Below are positions 10,178 through 16,971 of a DNA stretch of 23,476 nucleotides, piece after piece. The stretch spans positions 1 to 23,476 of the forward strand of contig SLCP01000177.1 in the NCBI GenBank assembly GCA_007125735.1. Direction: 5' to 3'. The translations under genes were made by a program, and so were the position numbers. Position 1 is the stretch's first letter. Every line of letters begins with the position of its first letter. Below the pieces are notes generated by a model. That model saw only the letters and a program-made list of their open reading frames with translations. It did no database searches and was not told the DNA's origin. Source of the DNA: Coriobacteriia bacterium (GTDB lineage: Bacteria; Actinomycetota; Coriobacteriia; Anaerosomatales; SLCP01).

Positions 10178-10869
10178 CGTCTCACCTCCTGGCCGAGGCG
10201 GCCTGCGGCGAGCAGGAACCCGGCCGACACCGCAGTGAATATCGCGACGAGCACGGACGCCGAGGCCCAGTCCGCGAAGATGACCGCGTTGTAGATCTCG
10301 AGTGCCATCGTGTTGGTGCGGCCGGGTATGTTGCCGGCAACCATGATCGTGGCGCCGAACTCCCCGAGCGCTCGAGCGAAGGAGAGCACGAGGCCCGCCA
10401 CGATGCCGCGTGACGCGAGTGGGAGCGTGACGAGCAGTGCGGTAGCCAGGCGCGACCGACCGAGCAGGTGGGACGCCTCGATCATCTGCGGCTCCACGCC
10501 CTCGATCGCGGCGCGCGCGGTTCGCACCGTGAGCGGCATCGAGACCGCGAACGCCGCGAGCACGGCCGCCTGCCAGGTGAAGACGAGCTGCGGCTCCCGA
10601 TCGAACAGCGCGCGTGTCAGCTGGCCAAGCACGCCGTTGCGTCCGATGAGGAGGAGAAGGTAGTAGCCGGTCACGACCGGCGGGAGCACGAGCGGAAGCG
10701 TCACGAGCACGTCGAGCACGTTCTTGCCCGGGAACTCGTAGCGCGCGAGCACGTAGGCGAGCGCGACGCCGACGACCGCAGTGAGCGCGGTCGCCCACGC
10801 GGCTACCTGGAACGAGAGTCTCAGCGGGAACGCGATGTCGGCGATCATCTCGGCCACGGTCACTCCCAC
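10174..10869 (-). CDS. modB: Molybdate ABC transporter permease ModB
   Basis: A 231-residue inner-membrane permease with about five to six TM helices. The EAA loop that docks onto ModC is clear (EASHLLGRSRLATALLVTLP), followed by the ModB-typical RALGEFGATIMVAGNIPGRT. It imports molybdate delivered by ModA. Start choice: GTG at 10869 gives the longest version. GTG at 10863 would overlap the modA stop as GTGA, the same coupling used between modB and modC, and is at least as likely. The two differ by two residues. It belongs to the nifB-modABC unit. Confidence 0.93.
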   Translation of the reverse strand: MGVTVAEMIADIAFPLRLSFQVAAWATALTAVVGVALAYVLARYEFPGKNVLDVLVTLPLVLPPVVTGYYLLLLIGRNGVLGQLTRALFDREPQLVFTWQAAVLAAFAVSMPLTVRTARAAIEGVEPQMIEASHLLGRSRLATALLVTLPLASRGIVAGLVLSFARALGEFGATIMVAGNIPGRTNTMALEIYNAVIFADWASASVLVAIFTAVSAGFLLAAGRLGQEVRR

Positions 10870-11687
10870 CGCTCGAATCCGTGGCGGACGAGGATCGCCT
10901 GGCCCGGCTCTGACAGTACGTACTCCACGAACGCGGTTGCCGCATCCGGATTGTTGGAGGCCGCAAGCGGCACGATCACGTAGCGCGAAGGAGGGAGATC
11001 ACTGCGCTCTGCGACGTATGCGGTCTCCACACGACCGGTGGCGTTCGTCGCCTCGTTGGCGAAGATGAGTGCGGCTTGCACCTCGCCGCTCTCGAGGAAG
11101 CCGAGTGCCTGGGCGGAGTTCTCGCCGTAGACGAGCAGCGGTTCGACCTCGTCCCACGCTCCCAGTGACTCGAGCCACTCGCGCGCTTTCGCGCCCGCGG
11201 GCGTGGTGTCGAGGTTGCCCGTCGCGACTCGTGTCAGGCGGGAGAGACCTTCGGGTCCGGCGACGCCGGCAGGGTTCCCGGGCTCCACGATGATCGCGAG
11301 TCTGTTCGCGGCGAAGGTCGCCGCGTCCTCGGCGGATGCGAACCCTCCCGCCACGAGCTCGTTCACCTGCCGAGGGGCTGCCGAAGCGAACACGTCGACC
11401 GGCCCCCCGCCTTCGATCTGCTTCTGGAGCACTCCCGAGGCTCCGAAGTTGAAGAGTACTTCGACGCCGGTCTCCCGCTCGAATCCCTCGGCGATCTCGG
11501 CGAACGCTTCACGTAGCGTTGCCGCTGCCGAGACCTGAAGTGGGCCGGACGTGGCGGCGGACAGGGCGGGACCCGGGGACGAGGCGGGGTCCTCGGCGAC
11601 CAAGGAGCAGCCGCCGAGGGCGAGGGCGGCGGCTACGAGTGCCGCGGCCAGTAGAGGCCAGGTCATCGCGATCCGCGACCGGCTCAT
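10860..11687 (-). CDS. modA: Molybdate-binding lipoprotein ModA
   Basis: A 275-residue periplasmic-type binding protein anchored as a lipoprotein. It has a signal peptide with basic MSRSR start, a hydrophobic core and lipobox LGGC with the lipidated Cys at residue 27. The mature part starts with the family sequence LQVSAAATLREAFAEIAEGFE. It also has NFGASGVLQKQIEGGGPVDVFASA, which lines the oxyanion pocket, and a late IFANEATNATGRVE region. A lipid-anchored binding protein fits a cell with a single membrane. The ATG lies 1 nt after the nifB stop, so it is almost certainly co-transcribed with nifB. Molybdate is the expected ligand given the adjacent mop; tungstate cannot be excluded. Confidence 0.93.
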   Translation of the reverse strand: MSRSRIAMTWPLLAAALVAAALALGGCSLVAEDPASSPGPALSAATSGPLQVSAAATLREAFAEIAEGFERETGVEVLFNFGASGVLQKQIEGGGPVDVFASAAPRQVNELVAGGFASAEDAATFAANRLAIIVEPGNPAGVAGPEGLSRLTRVATGNLDTTPAGAKAREWLESLGAWDEVEPLLVYGENSAQALGFLESGEVQAALIFANEATNATGRVETAYVAERSDLPPSRYVIVPLAASNNPDAATAFVEYVLSEPGQAILVRHGFERWE

Positions 11688-11688
11688 C

Positions 11689-12591
11689 TCACACCGCCTC
11701 GCAGTAGTCCTCGGCGAGGCGTGCTATGAGCGTCTCGGTCTCCATGTCGCGGTCGCTGCCGATCAGGCCGCACGCATCGGCGCGGCACTGCTGGCAGTGG
11801 CTCATCTGGCTCAGGTGCTCCTCACACACCGTCCGCATGGCATGGATATCGGCCGGCGAAGGGGGCGTCACATCGCGGAAGCGCGCCTGCGGGATGAGCG
11901 GCAGAATGTTGCCGAGGCGCGCTCCCGCGTCAGCGGCGATGCTGGCGACCGCCGGCAACTCGAAGTCGTTCACGCCAGGGATGAGCACGGAGTTCACCTT
12001 GACGACGAGTCCTGCCTCGGCCGCACGCCGCAGACCGGCCCATTGACGGTCGAGCAGGTGCTCCGCTGCGTCCCGCCCGCGCATGCGTTCGCCATCGGGT
12101 CCCGAGACCCAGGCATAGACTTCCTCGGCGGTCTCGGGCATGACGGCATTGATGGTTACGGTGAGCGATCGCACCCCGACCGCGACGAGGTCGGCCACCC
12201 GGTCCGGCAGAGCAAGACCGTTGGTGGAGACACACGTGATCGCTTCGGGGTAGATGCGGCGCACCAGATCGAGCGTCTCGAACGTCTCCTCGTTGGCGAG
12301 CGGATCGCCCGGCCCCGCGATGCCCACCGCGGCGATGCCGCCCGTGCGCTCGACGACCGCCTGCAACCGGTCGACCGCCTCGTGCGGCGAGAGCACGATA
12401 CTGGCCACCCCGGGCCGCGACTCGTTCACGCAGTCGTACTTGCGAACGCAGTAGCCGCACTGGAGGTTGCATTCGGGGGCGACGGGAAGGTGTACCCGTC
12501 CGGTCGTGCGGTGGGCCGCTTCCGAGAAGCAGGGGTGGTTCTTCATGACGATGCGCTCGTTCGCCCGAGCGCTGCATGCAGTCTGTGTCAT
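11689..12591 (-). CDS. nifB: FeMo-cofactor biosynthesis radical SAM protein NifB, without NifX domain
   Basis: A 300-residue radical SAM enzyme that builds NifB-co, the iron-sulfur-carbide core of FeMo-co. Motifs are HPCFSEAAH (Cys/His ligands for a precursor cluster), the SAM-cluster motif CNLQCGYC followed by VRKYDCVNESRPGV, GGIAAVGIAGPGDPLAN, and the C-terminal HCQQCRADACGLIG, a further CxxC typical of NifB. The ATG at 12591 has a GGAGG ribosome site; the frame extends to 12798 but the extra part is not protein-like. Many NifB proteins carry a C-terminal NifX-like domain; this one does not, and a separate nifX-type gene exists at 13844-14314. It has its own sigma-54 promoter 42-56 nt upstream and is followed after 1 nt by modA. 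Confidence 0.97.
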   Translation of the reverse strand: MTQTACSARANERIVMKNHPCFSEAAHRTTGRVHLPVAPECNLQCGYCVRKYDCVNESRPGVASIVLSPHEAVDRLQAVVERTGGIAAVGIAGPGDPLANEETFETLDLVRRIYPEAITCVSTNGLALPDRVADLVAVGVRSLTVTINAVMPETAEEVYAWVSGPDGERMRGRDAAEHLLDRQWAGLRRAAEAGLVVKVNSVLIPGVNDFELPAVASIAADAGARLGNILPLIPQARFRDVTPPSPADIHAMRTVCEEHLSQMSHCQQCRADACGLIGSDRDMETETLIARLAEDYCEAV

Positions 12592-12632
12592 CTCACGCCT
12601 CCGTGGTCCCGGCTGATGGTGCCCTAAGAAGC

Positions 12633-12647
12633 GCAAGGCGCGTGCCA
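12633..12647 (-). promoter_or_regulatory. Sigma-54 (-24/-12) promoter of the nifB-modABC unit
   Basis: On the minus strand the sequence is TGGCACG-CGCC-TTGC. This is a perfect match to the sigma-54 consensus TGGCACG-N4-TTGC, with GG at -24 and GC at -12. Transcription should start near 12621, giving a leader of about 30 nt to nifB. The downstream bases GCTTCT also match the nifH promoter. Confidence 0.9.
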
Positions 12648-12658
12648 CCGCTACACAC

Positions 12659-12676
12659 TGCTCTAGCTGGGGTTTT
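12659..12676 (-). promoter_or_regulatory. Shared promoter-upstream element, nifB copy
   Basis: The minus-strand sequence AAAACCCCAGCTAGAGCA begins its promoter-proximal end 12 nt from the -24 box. An almost identical sequence lies 11 nt upstream of the -24 box at nifH (20917-20936). The role is unknown: perhaps a DNA-bending or second-regulator site between activator site and promoter. Confidence 0.5.
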
Positions 12677-12708
12677 GCAGCCCGTGGCTGTGGGGTTCCC
12701 GACGGTTT

Positions 12709-12744
12709 CGTGGGAAGCGCGACAGAAATGTCGCACTTCCCACG
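12709..12744. promoter_or_regulatory. 36-nt near-perfect palindrome upstream of nifB, containing CGACA-N4-TGTCG
   Basis: Arms CGTGGGAAG-c-GCGACA and TGTCGC-a-CTTCCCACG pair over 15 of 16 positions around the 4-nt centre GAAA. The inner part, 12719-12734, is the same inverted repeat found upstream of nifH, at the identical distance from the -24 box; it is centred near -105 and is probably the activator site. The palindrome also lies 7 nt beyond the ferredoxin stop, so its RNA could fold as a 3'-end hairpin. No U-run follows, so it is not a standard terminator. TGT-N10-ACG, one mismatch from the NifA consensus TGT-N10-ACA, occurs on both strands within it. Confidence 0.65.
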
Positions 12745-12751
12745 GGTGATC

Positions 12752-13024
12752 TCAGCACGCGGTGTGGGTCTGGGCCTTCTTCGCGCACACCTTCGCACAC
12801 GCCTCGCAGCCGATGCATGCGCCGCCGTCGGCGATACTCATCACCATCGTCGCGCACTCTTCCTCGTCGTCATCGTCGTCCTCGAACGGCTTATCGATGG
12901 GGGCGAGCACACCGCGCCCGCACACTTTGTAGCAGCGGCCGCAGCCGATGCAGGCCTCGTAGTCGATCGCCTCGAGGAAGCTCGGCGACCACGGGCGGCC
13001 ATCGCGTGTCGTCGCGGCCTCCAT
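12752..13024 (-). CDS. fdxB: Nif-specific 2[4Fe-4S] ferredoxin (FdxB/ferredoxin III type)
   Basis: A 90-residue ferredoxin with two CxxCxxCxxxC motifs: CIGCGRCYKVC at 25-35 and CIGCEACAKVC at 70-80. They are separated by an Asp/Glu-rich linker (about 48-56). The opening DGRPWSPSFLEAIDYEACIGCGRC and ending KKAQTHT match the nif-specific ferredoxin III family found in nitrogenase clusters. The Pro that often follows the last Cys of a cluster motif is replaced (CAKK). It probably carries low-potential electrons for nitrogenase or cofactor assembly. Its ATG overlaps the nifI2 stop by one base (TGATG). It is the last gene of the nifH-led unit. Which electron step it serves is inferred. Confidence 0.9.
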   Translation of the reverse strand: MEAATTRDGRPWSPSFLEAIDYEACIGCGRCYKVCGRGVLAPIDKPFEDDDDDEEECATMVMSIADGGACIGCEACAKVCAKKAQTHTAC

Positions 13025-13449
13025 CAGCAGACCGCCGCCTCGTCGCTCTCGCCGGTGCGGATGCGCTCGGCGCTGTCGAGCGGGCAGACGAATATCCTGC
13101 CGTCACCGTAGTTGCCCGTAGTGTTCACGCTCATGATCGCCTCGACTGCCGCCTCGACCGCCTCGTCGGGCACCATCATGGTGATCATGCGCTTGGGCAC
13201 GAACTGCGCGTACTTAGGCAGGGTGTGCTCGAGCGCGTACGTGGAAGGCGTGGGCTTGAGCTTGACGTGCAGCGAGTTGCAGGTCGCGGCGTCCTGGTCC
13301 ATGTCGGCGAGCGTGCATGCGACATCGCCCTTCTGCCTGCCGCGCCCCTCCACCGACTGGATCGACATCGACGGGTAGCCCGCTTCTTCGAGTGCCATCT
13401 TGGTCTCCGGAAGCTTGTCTCGGCGGATGACCGCACAGATCTCCTTCAT
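13024..13449 (-). CDS. nifI2: Nitrogenase-regulating PII-family protein NifI2
   Basis: A 141-residue PII (GlnB-family) protein of the nitrogenase-specific NifI2 class. The start MKEICAVIRRDKLPETKMALEEAG and the end GNYGDGRIFVCPLDSAERIRTGE are diagnostic. The T-loop (about 37-85) is long and divergent, lacking the uridylylatable Tyr context of GlnB, and contains the NifI2-like VPKRMITMMVPDE after it. With NifI1 it forms a complex that, in methanogens, binds NifDK and blocks activity when 2-oxoglutarate is low. An AGAGGAG ribosome site precedes the ATG. It lies 28 nt after nifI1. In most clusters these genes sit between nifH and nifD; here they come after nifX. Confidence 0.93.
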   Translation of the reverse strand: MKEICAVIRRDKLPETKMALEEAGYPSMSIQSVEGRGRQKGDVACTLADMDQDAATCNSLHVKLKPTPSTYALEHTLPKYAQFVPKRMITMMVPDEAVEAAVEAIMSVNTTGNYGDGRIFVCPLDSAERIRTGESDEAAVC

Positions 13450-13477
13450 CGTTTCTCCTCTGTCGGGGTCCGAAGGC

Positions 13478-13795
13478 CTACAGGCCGGCCTCGCCGGTGC
13501 GGATCGTGTAGGCGGTCTCGACCGGGGAGACGAAGATCTTGCCGTCGCCGATGAACCCGGTGCGCGCCTTGTCCTCGATCACGGCGACGACGTTTTCGAC
13601 GCTCTCGTCGTCGACGACGGCCATGATCATCGTCTTGGGGAGCTCGTCGTAGTAGACGGGTCCCACCTGCAACCCTTTCTGCTTGCCCCGGCCGAAGACC
13701 GCCATCTTGGTGAGCGAGCCGTGCCCAGCACCCTCGAGCGCCTGGACGACCTCCTGCTCCTTCTCGGGCCTGATGAACGCGCGTACCATCTTCAT
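13478..13795 (-). CDS. nifI1: Nitrogenase-regulating PII-family protein NifI1
   Basis: A 105-residue PII-family protein of NifI1 type. The start MKMVRAFIRPEKEQEVVQALEGAG, VFGRGKQKGLQVGPVYYDELPKTMIMAVVDD and the end IGDGKIFVSPVETAYTIRTGE all fit. The frame is open to 13813, but ATG at 13795 has a GAGAGGA ribosome site and gives the family's usual N-terminus. The T-loop is short and ends in the conserved LPKTM. It partners NifI2, encoded next, to inhibit nitrogenase directly when ammonium rises. It follows nifX after 48 nt in the same direction. Confidence 0.93.
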   Translation of the reverse strand: MKMVRAFIRPEKEQEVVQALEGAGHGSLTKMAVFGRGKQKGLQVGPVYYDELPKTMIMAVVDDESVENVVAVIEDKARTGFIGDGKIFVSPVETAYTIRTGEAGL

Positions 13796-13843
13796 GTCTC
13801 GTCCTCTCTCCATTCGAGTGATACCTGGTCGGATCGATCCTCT

Positions 13844-14314
13844 CTAACCACCACAGTCGGCAGTGCCGCACGCGCAGTCGCCGTCCGGCTCGACCGGCTC
13901 GCGAGGTCCTGCGCACTCCTCGCCGGCGAGTGCACGGCGCATCCATGGCGCGGGCCGGTCGCGCATCGTCTCGGCCAGCTTCTCGGCGGTCGGCTCGATC
14001 GCGGTGCTCGGTTCCGCTTTGAGCGGCATGATGCCTCGGCGCACGAGCTTCGCGGCGCTCGGCCCGCCGATCTCGGTGAAGTAGACGATCCGCACATCGG
14101 CGAGCTTCTCGATCTTGGCGCTGAGCGCGTCGTCGTGGACCGCCCCCAGGCCGCGTGTCGAGACGACCTCGGTGTCCAGGTCGCCCTCGGCGACCTTGCG
14201 CAGCTCGACGAAGCGGCCGCCCTCGGGCGTGATGTCCCAGATCGAGAACGTGCCTGCGCGGCCGAAGTGCTCGTCGATCGCGGTCCCGGCGGTGGTTGCG
14301 AATGCGACCTTCAT
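13844..14314 (-). CDS. nifX: NifX/dinitrogenase iron-molybdenum-cofactor-binding family protein with Cys tail
   Basis: A 156-residue protein of the NifX/NafY/NifB-C-terminal family, which carries NifB-co or FeMo-co precursors between assembly proteins. The family core is MKVAFATTAGTAIDEHFGRAGTFSIWDI; the His in DEHFGRA is the usual cofactor-binding position. The body is followed by a 25-residue tail with four Cys (134, 147, 149, 154), including CAC and a final DCGG. Such a tail is unusual for NifX and may bind metal. Its ATG overlaps the nifEN stop as ATGA. It fills the place of the NifX-like domain missing from NifB here. The exact subfamily name is uncertain. Confidence 0.82.
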   Translation of the reverse strand: MKVAFATTAGTAIDEHFGRAGTFSIWDITPEGGRFVELRKVAEGDLDTEVVSTRGLGAVHDDALSAKIEKLADVRIVYFTEIGGPSAAKLVRRGIMPLKAEPSTAIEPTAEKLAETMRDRPAPWMRRALAGEECAGPREPVEPDGDCACGTADCGG

Positions 14315-16962
14315 CGCATGACCCCTTTCTGTGTGTCGGTATCGTGGTCGTGGCGCTCGCACTGGGCGAGTAGGCTCGCTGCCGTATCGACGACGCGAGC
14401 CGCGCCGGTGTATCCGATGGTGAGTTCGCGTGCCGCGCCGTATCGGTCGGTGATGGGGAAACCGGTGGCGAGGTGGGCGGCGCCGAGGCGCGCGGCGGCG
14501 ATGTCGCCGCGGGAGGAGCCCACGAGCAGCGCGGTGTCCTCCGGGACGCTCGCGAAGTCGCCAACGAGCACGCTCCCGGCGCGGATGCGTACGGCGTGTG
14601 AGGGTGCAGTGGGCAGCACGGCGGTCGTGTCGGCTGCGACTTCGGCGAAGAGCTCGGCGAGTGAGCGCGCGTGGTCGGGCTCGAGGGCGAGGGTGACGCG
14701 CGATCCCGCGAGCTCGAGGTGGGCGTCGCGCATCGCATCGACGAGCGCACGTCGCTCGCGCTCGAATCGGGGCAGCGGGGGACACCCGGCGATCGCCGCC
14801 AGCGTGGGGAGCAGGAGATCGCTCGCCCCGAGTCCGTGTACCGACTCGAGCACGGTGTGCGGGGTGCCGAACCGCTCGGCCAGTCGCGCCGCCATGGGTG
14901 CGAGCGAGGCCCCGAGCACGAGCGTGTGCGCAGAGCGGCCGACGGAGCTCAGCTCGGCGATGGTCGTCCCGCCGCTCGCGAGCGGAGAGAACCCGTCGCG
15001 CGCGCCGTCGAGCGCGGCGATGTCCGGGACGAGCACGGGCGCAAGCCCGAACGACTCGATCGTATCGCGCAGCCAGAGCGCGTCGGCGGGCGTAAGGTGC
15101 GCGCCTGCCAGCACGGTGATCTGCGCGGGATCGAGGGGCGCACCGGCAGCCGAGCCCTCGGCCAGTCCGAGGAGCGCTTCGATTGCGGCGGCATACCCGC
15201 TCTCGAAGCTTCCCTCGTAGTCGGGCGCGTGCACCGCGACGACAGCCGCGTCGAGCTCGCGGTCGAGCGCCCGTGAGAGCGCGCCGACGTCGTCGCCCTT
15301 GACCTGGGAAAGACCACCGCTCACGATCGCGATCACGTCGGGCTCGGCCGAGGCGGCGATCCCGCGGACGGTGCGCTCCGCAGCCGCATCGCTCCCCATC
15401 ACCACGTCTTCGGTGAAGAGCTTGGATGTCGCGAGTGCGATGGGCTCGTTGTAGTGTCTGATGGCGAGCACCTTCTCGAGGAACGCGCAGCCTTGCGCGG
15501 CGTGGAGCACGGGTACCGCGCGATCGATGCCTTGGAGCGCGATAGCGGCACCGAGACTCGGCGCGCTGTGGATGGGATCGATGAGGCCGCTCCGCTCCGC
15601 CGCGATCACGGGCGTCACCGCGGCCGGGGACGGGCACGCCGCGGCGCTTCCACGCTCGGTTTCGTAGTAGCGGATCGAGGCGGCAAGATCGCGGGCGATG
15701 GCCACGAGCCCCTCGTAGCCCGCGTAGGCGTGCTCGCGCTCCTGGTTCACGTCGATGAACGGCCACCCCTCCTTTGCCGCGAGGTAGCGGTTGCGTCCTC
15801 CGGCGACGAGCAGATCGGCGCGTCCGTCGGCGAAGTAGGAGCGCAGCACCGCAGGCGACGTGTCTTCGAGCAGCGGCACGGCGTCGCCGAGGGCCTCGCG
15901 GACCTTCTCCTCGTCCTCCACACTCGATTTCTTGGTGCCCACGGCGACTGTCTCGATATTGAGGTCGGCAAGAGCGCTCGCCATCGACCAGCTCTTCACG
16001 CCGCCCGAGTAGAGCACCGCGCGCCGCCCGGCAAGCGTGTCTGCGTACGGCGTAAGCGCCGATGCGAGCTCGGCCTCGCGCCGTGCGATCACGGCGTCGA
16101 CCCGCGCGCGGACGCCTGCGGCTTCCGGCACCTCGGCTTCGAGCAGGTCGGCGATCGCTCTCAGCGAGCGCGCGGTCTCTGTCGAACCGAAGAAGCTCAC
16201 CTCGACTGCAGGCACGCCCCACCCGCGGGTGAGGCCGCTCGCGACGTTCACGAGCGCACGGCTGCAGACGAGTGCCGCAACCTTGGCACGGTGCGACCAA
16301 CGGATCTCTTCGAATCGTGCGTTGCCGGTGATGTGGGAGAGCACGCGGATTCCGCACTCGGCGAGCAGCGGCTCGATGTAGGCAAGGTCGCCGGCGACGT
16401 TGTACTCGCCGATGAGCGCGATGTCGGTCGGTGTGGTGTCGGGCGGCTCGGCGGTGCCGATCACGTGCTCGAGCAGCGTATCGCCCGCGATGCGGTTGCC
16501 GAGGTTCTTGGGCCCCACGAACCCGGGGCTGTTCACCGGGACCACCGGTACTCCAAGCTCCACTCCAAGCCGGGCACACGTGGCGTCGATGTCCTCGCCG
16601 ATGAGACCAGTCACGCACGTGCCGTACACGAACACCGCCGTGGGGCGCTCGCGGCCCACGACCTCGCGCACGGTCTCTTCGAGCCGGTCCTCTCCGCCGT
16701 AGACGATGTCGAGTTCGGTCATGCCGGTCGAGAACCCGCGCCGGTGGAGATCGCCGGCGGTCGAGTGCACGCCCCGACCCTGCCACGAGATCCCGCAGCA
16801 GGAGACGGGGCCATGCACCACGTGTGCCGCGTCCGCGATCGGCATCAACACGATCGCCGCGCCGTCGAACGCGCACGACTCACCTCCGCGCGAGCGGCAG
16901 ACCTTGTGCTTGTTGTCGACGGCGCATCCGTCGGCGAGTAGTCTGTCGAGTGCGACCGTCAT
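14311..16962 (-). CDS. nifEN: Fused NifE-NifN FeMo-cofactor assembly scaffold
   Basis: One 883-residue polypeptide carrying both halves of the scaffold on which NifB-co matures to FeMo-co. NifE is about 1-432: Cys30, Cys55 and Cys116 correspond to the three NifE ligands of the permanent [4Fe-4S] cluster, with later GEYNVAGDLAYIEPLL, YSGGVKSWSM and VAGGRNRYLAAKEGWPFIDVNQER. NifN is about 455-883: HSAPSLGAAIALQGIDRAVPVL and AQGCAFLEKVLAIRHYNEP, where Cys492 matches the single NifN ligand. A linker of about 25 residues joins them, rich in Ala, Pro and Thr. NifE and NifN are normally separate genes. No frame problem is visible, so the fusion looks real and functional. It starts 9 nt after the nifK stop. 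Confidence 0.94.
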   Translation of the reverse strand: MTVALDRLLADGCAVDNKHKVCRSRGGESCAFDGAAIVLMPIADAAHVVHGPVSCCGISWQGRGVHSTAGDLHRRGFSTGMTELDIVYGGEDRLEETVREVVGRERPTAVFVYGTCVTGLIGEDIDATCARLGVELGVPVVPVNSPGFVGPKNLGNRIAGDTLLEHVIGTAEPPDTTPTDIALIGEYNVAGDLAYIEPLLAECGIRVLSHITGNARFEEIRWSHRAKVAALVCSRALVNVASGLTRGWGVPAVEVSFFGSTETARSLRAIADLLEAEVPEAAGVRARVDAVIARREAELASALTPYADTLAGRRAVLYSGGVKSWSMASALADLNIETVAVGTKKSSVEDEEKVREALGDAVPLLEDTSPAVLRSYFADGRADLLVAGGRNRYLAAKEGWPFIDVNQEREHAYAGYEGLVAIARDLAASIRYYETERGSAAACPSPAAVTPVIAAERSGLIDPIHSAPSLGAAIALQGIDRAVPVLHAAQGCAFLEKVLAIRHYNEPIALATSKLFTEDVVMGSDAAAERTVRGIAASAEPDVIAIVSGGLSQVKGDDVGALSRALDRELDAAVVAVHAPDYEGSFESGYAAAIEALLGLAEGSAAGAPLDPAQITVLAGAHLTPADALWLRDTIESFGLAPVLVPDIAALDGARDGFSPLASGGTTIAELSSVGRSAHTLVLGASLAPMAARLAERFGTPHTVLESVHGLGASDLLLPTLAAIAGCPPLPRFERERRALVDAMRDAHLELAGSRVTLALEPDHARSLAELFAEVAADTTAVLPTAPSHAVRIRAGSVLVGDFASVPEDTALLVGSSRGDIAAARLGAAHLATGFPITDRYGAARELTIGYTGAARVVDTAASLLAQCERHDHDTDTQKGVMR

Positions 16963-16971
16963 GGCGTACGC

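Noticed and set aside
12592..12798. N-terminal extension of NifB to 12798
   Set aside because: The extension crosses the sigma-54 promoter and palindrome and is not protein-like; ATG at 12591 has a good ribosome site.
13400..15220. 606-codon plus-strand frame opposite nifI1, nifX and nifEN
   Set aside because: Antisense shadow without domain, ribosome site or family resemblance.
13844..16876. 1010-codon frame on the minus strand overlapping nifEN
   Set aside because: Only its last 157 codons (from ATG at 14314) are protein-like, as the nifX-type gene; the rest is Arg-rich out-of-frame reading of nifEN.
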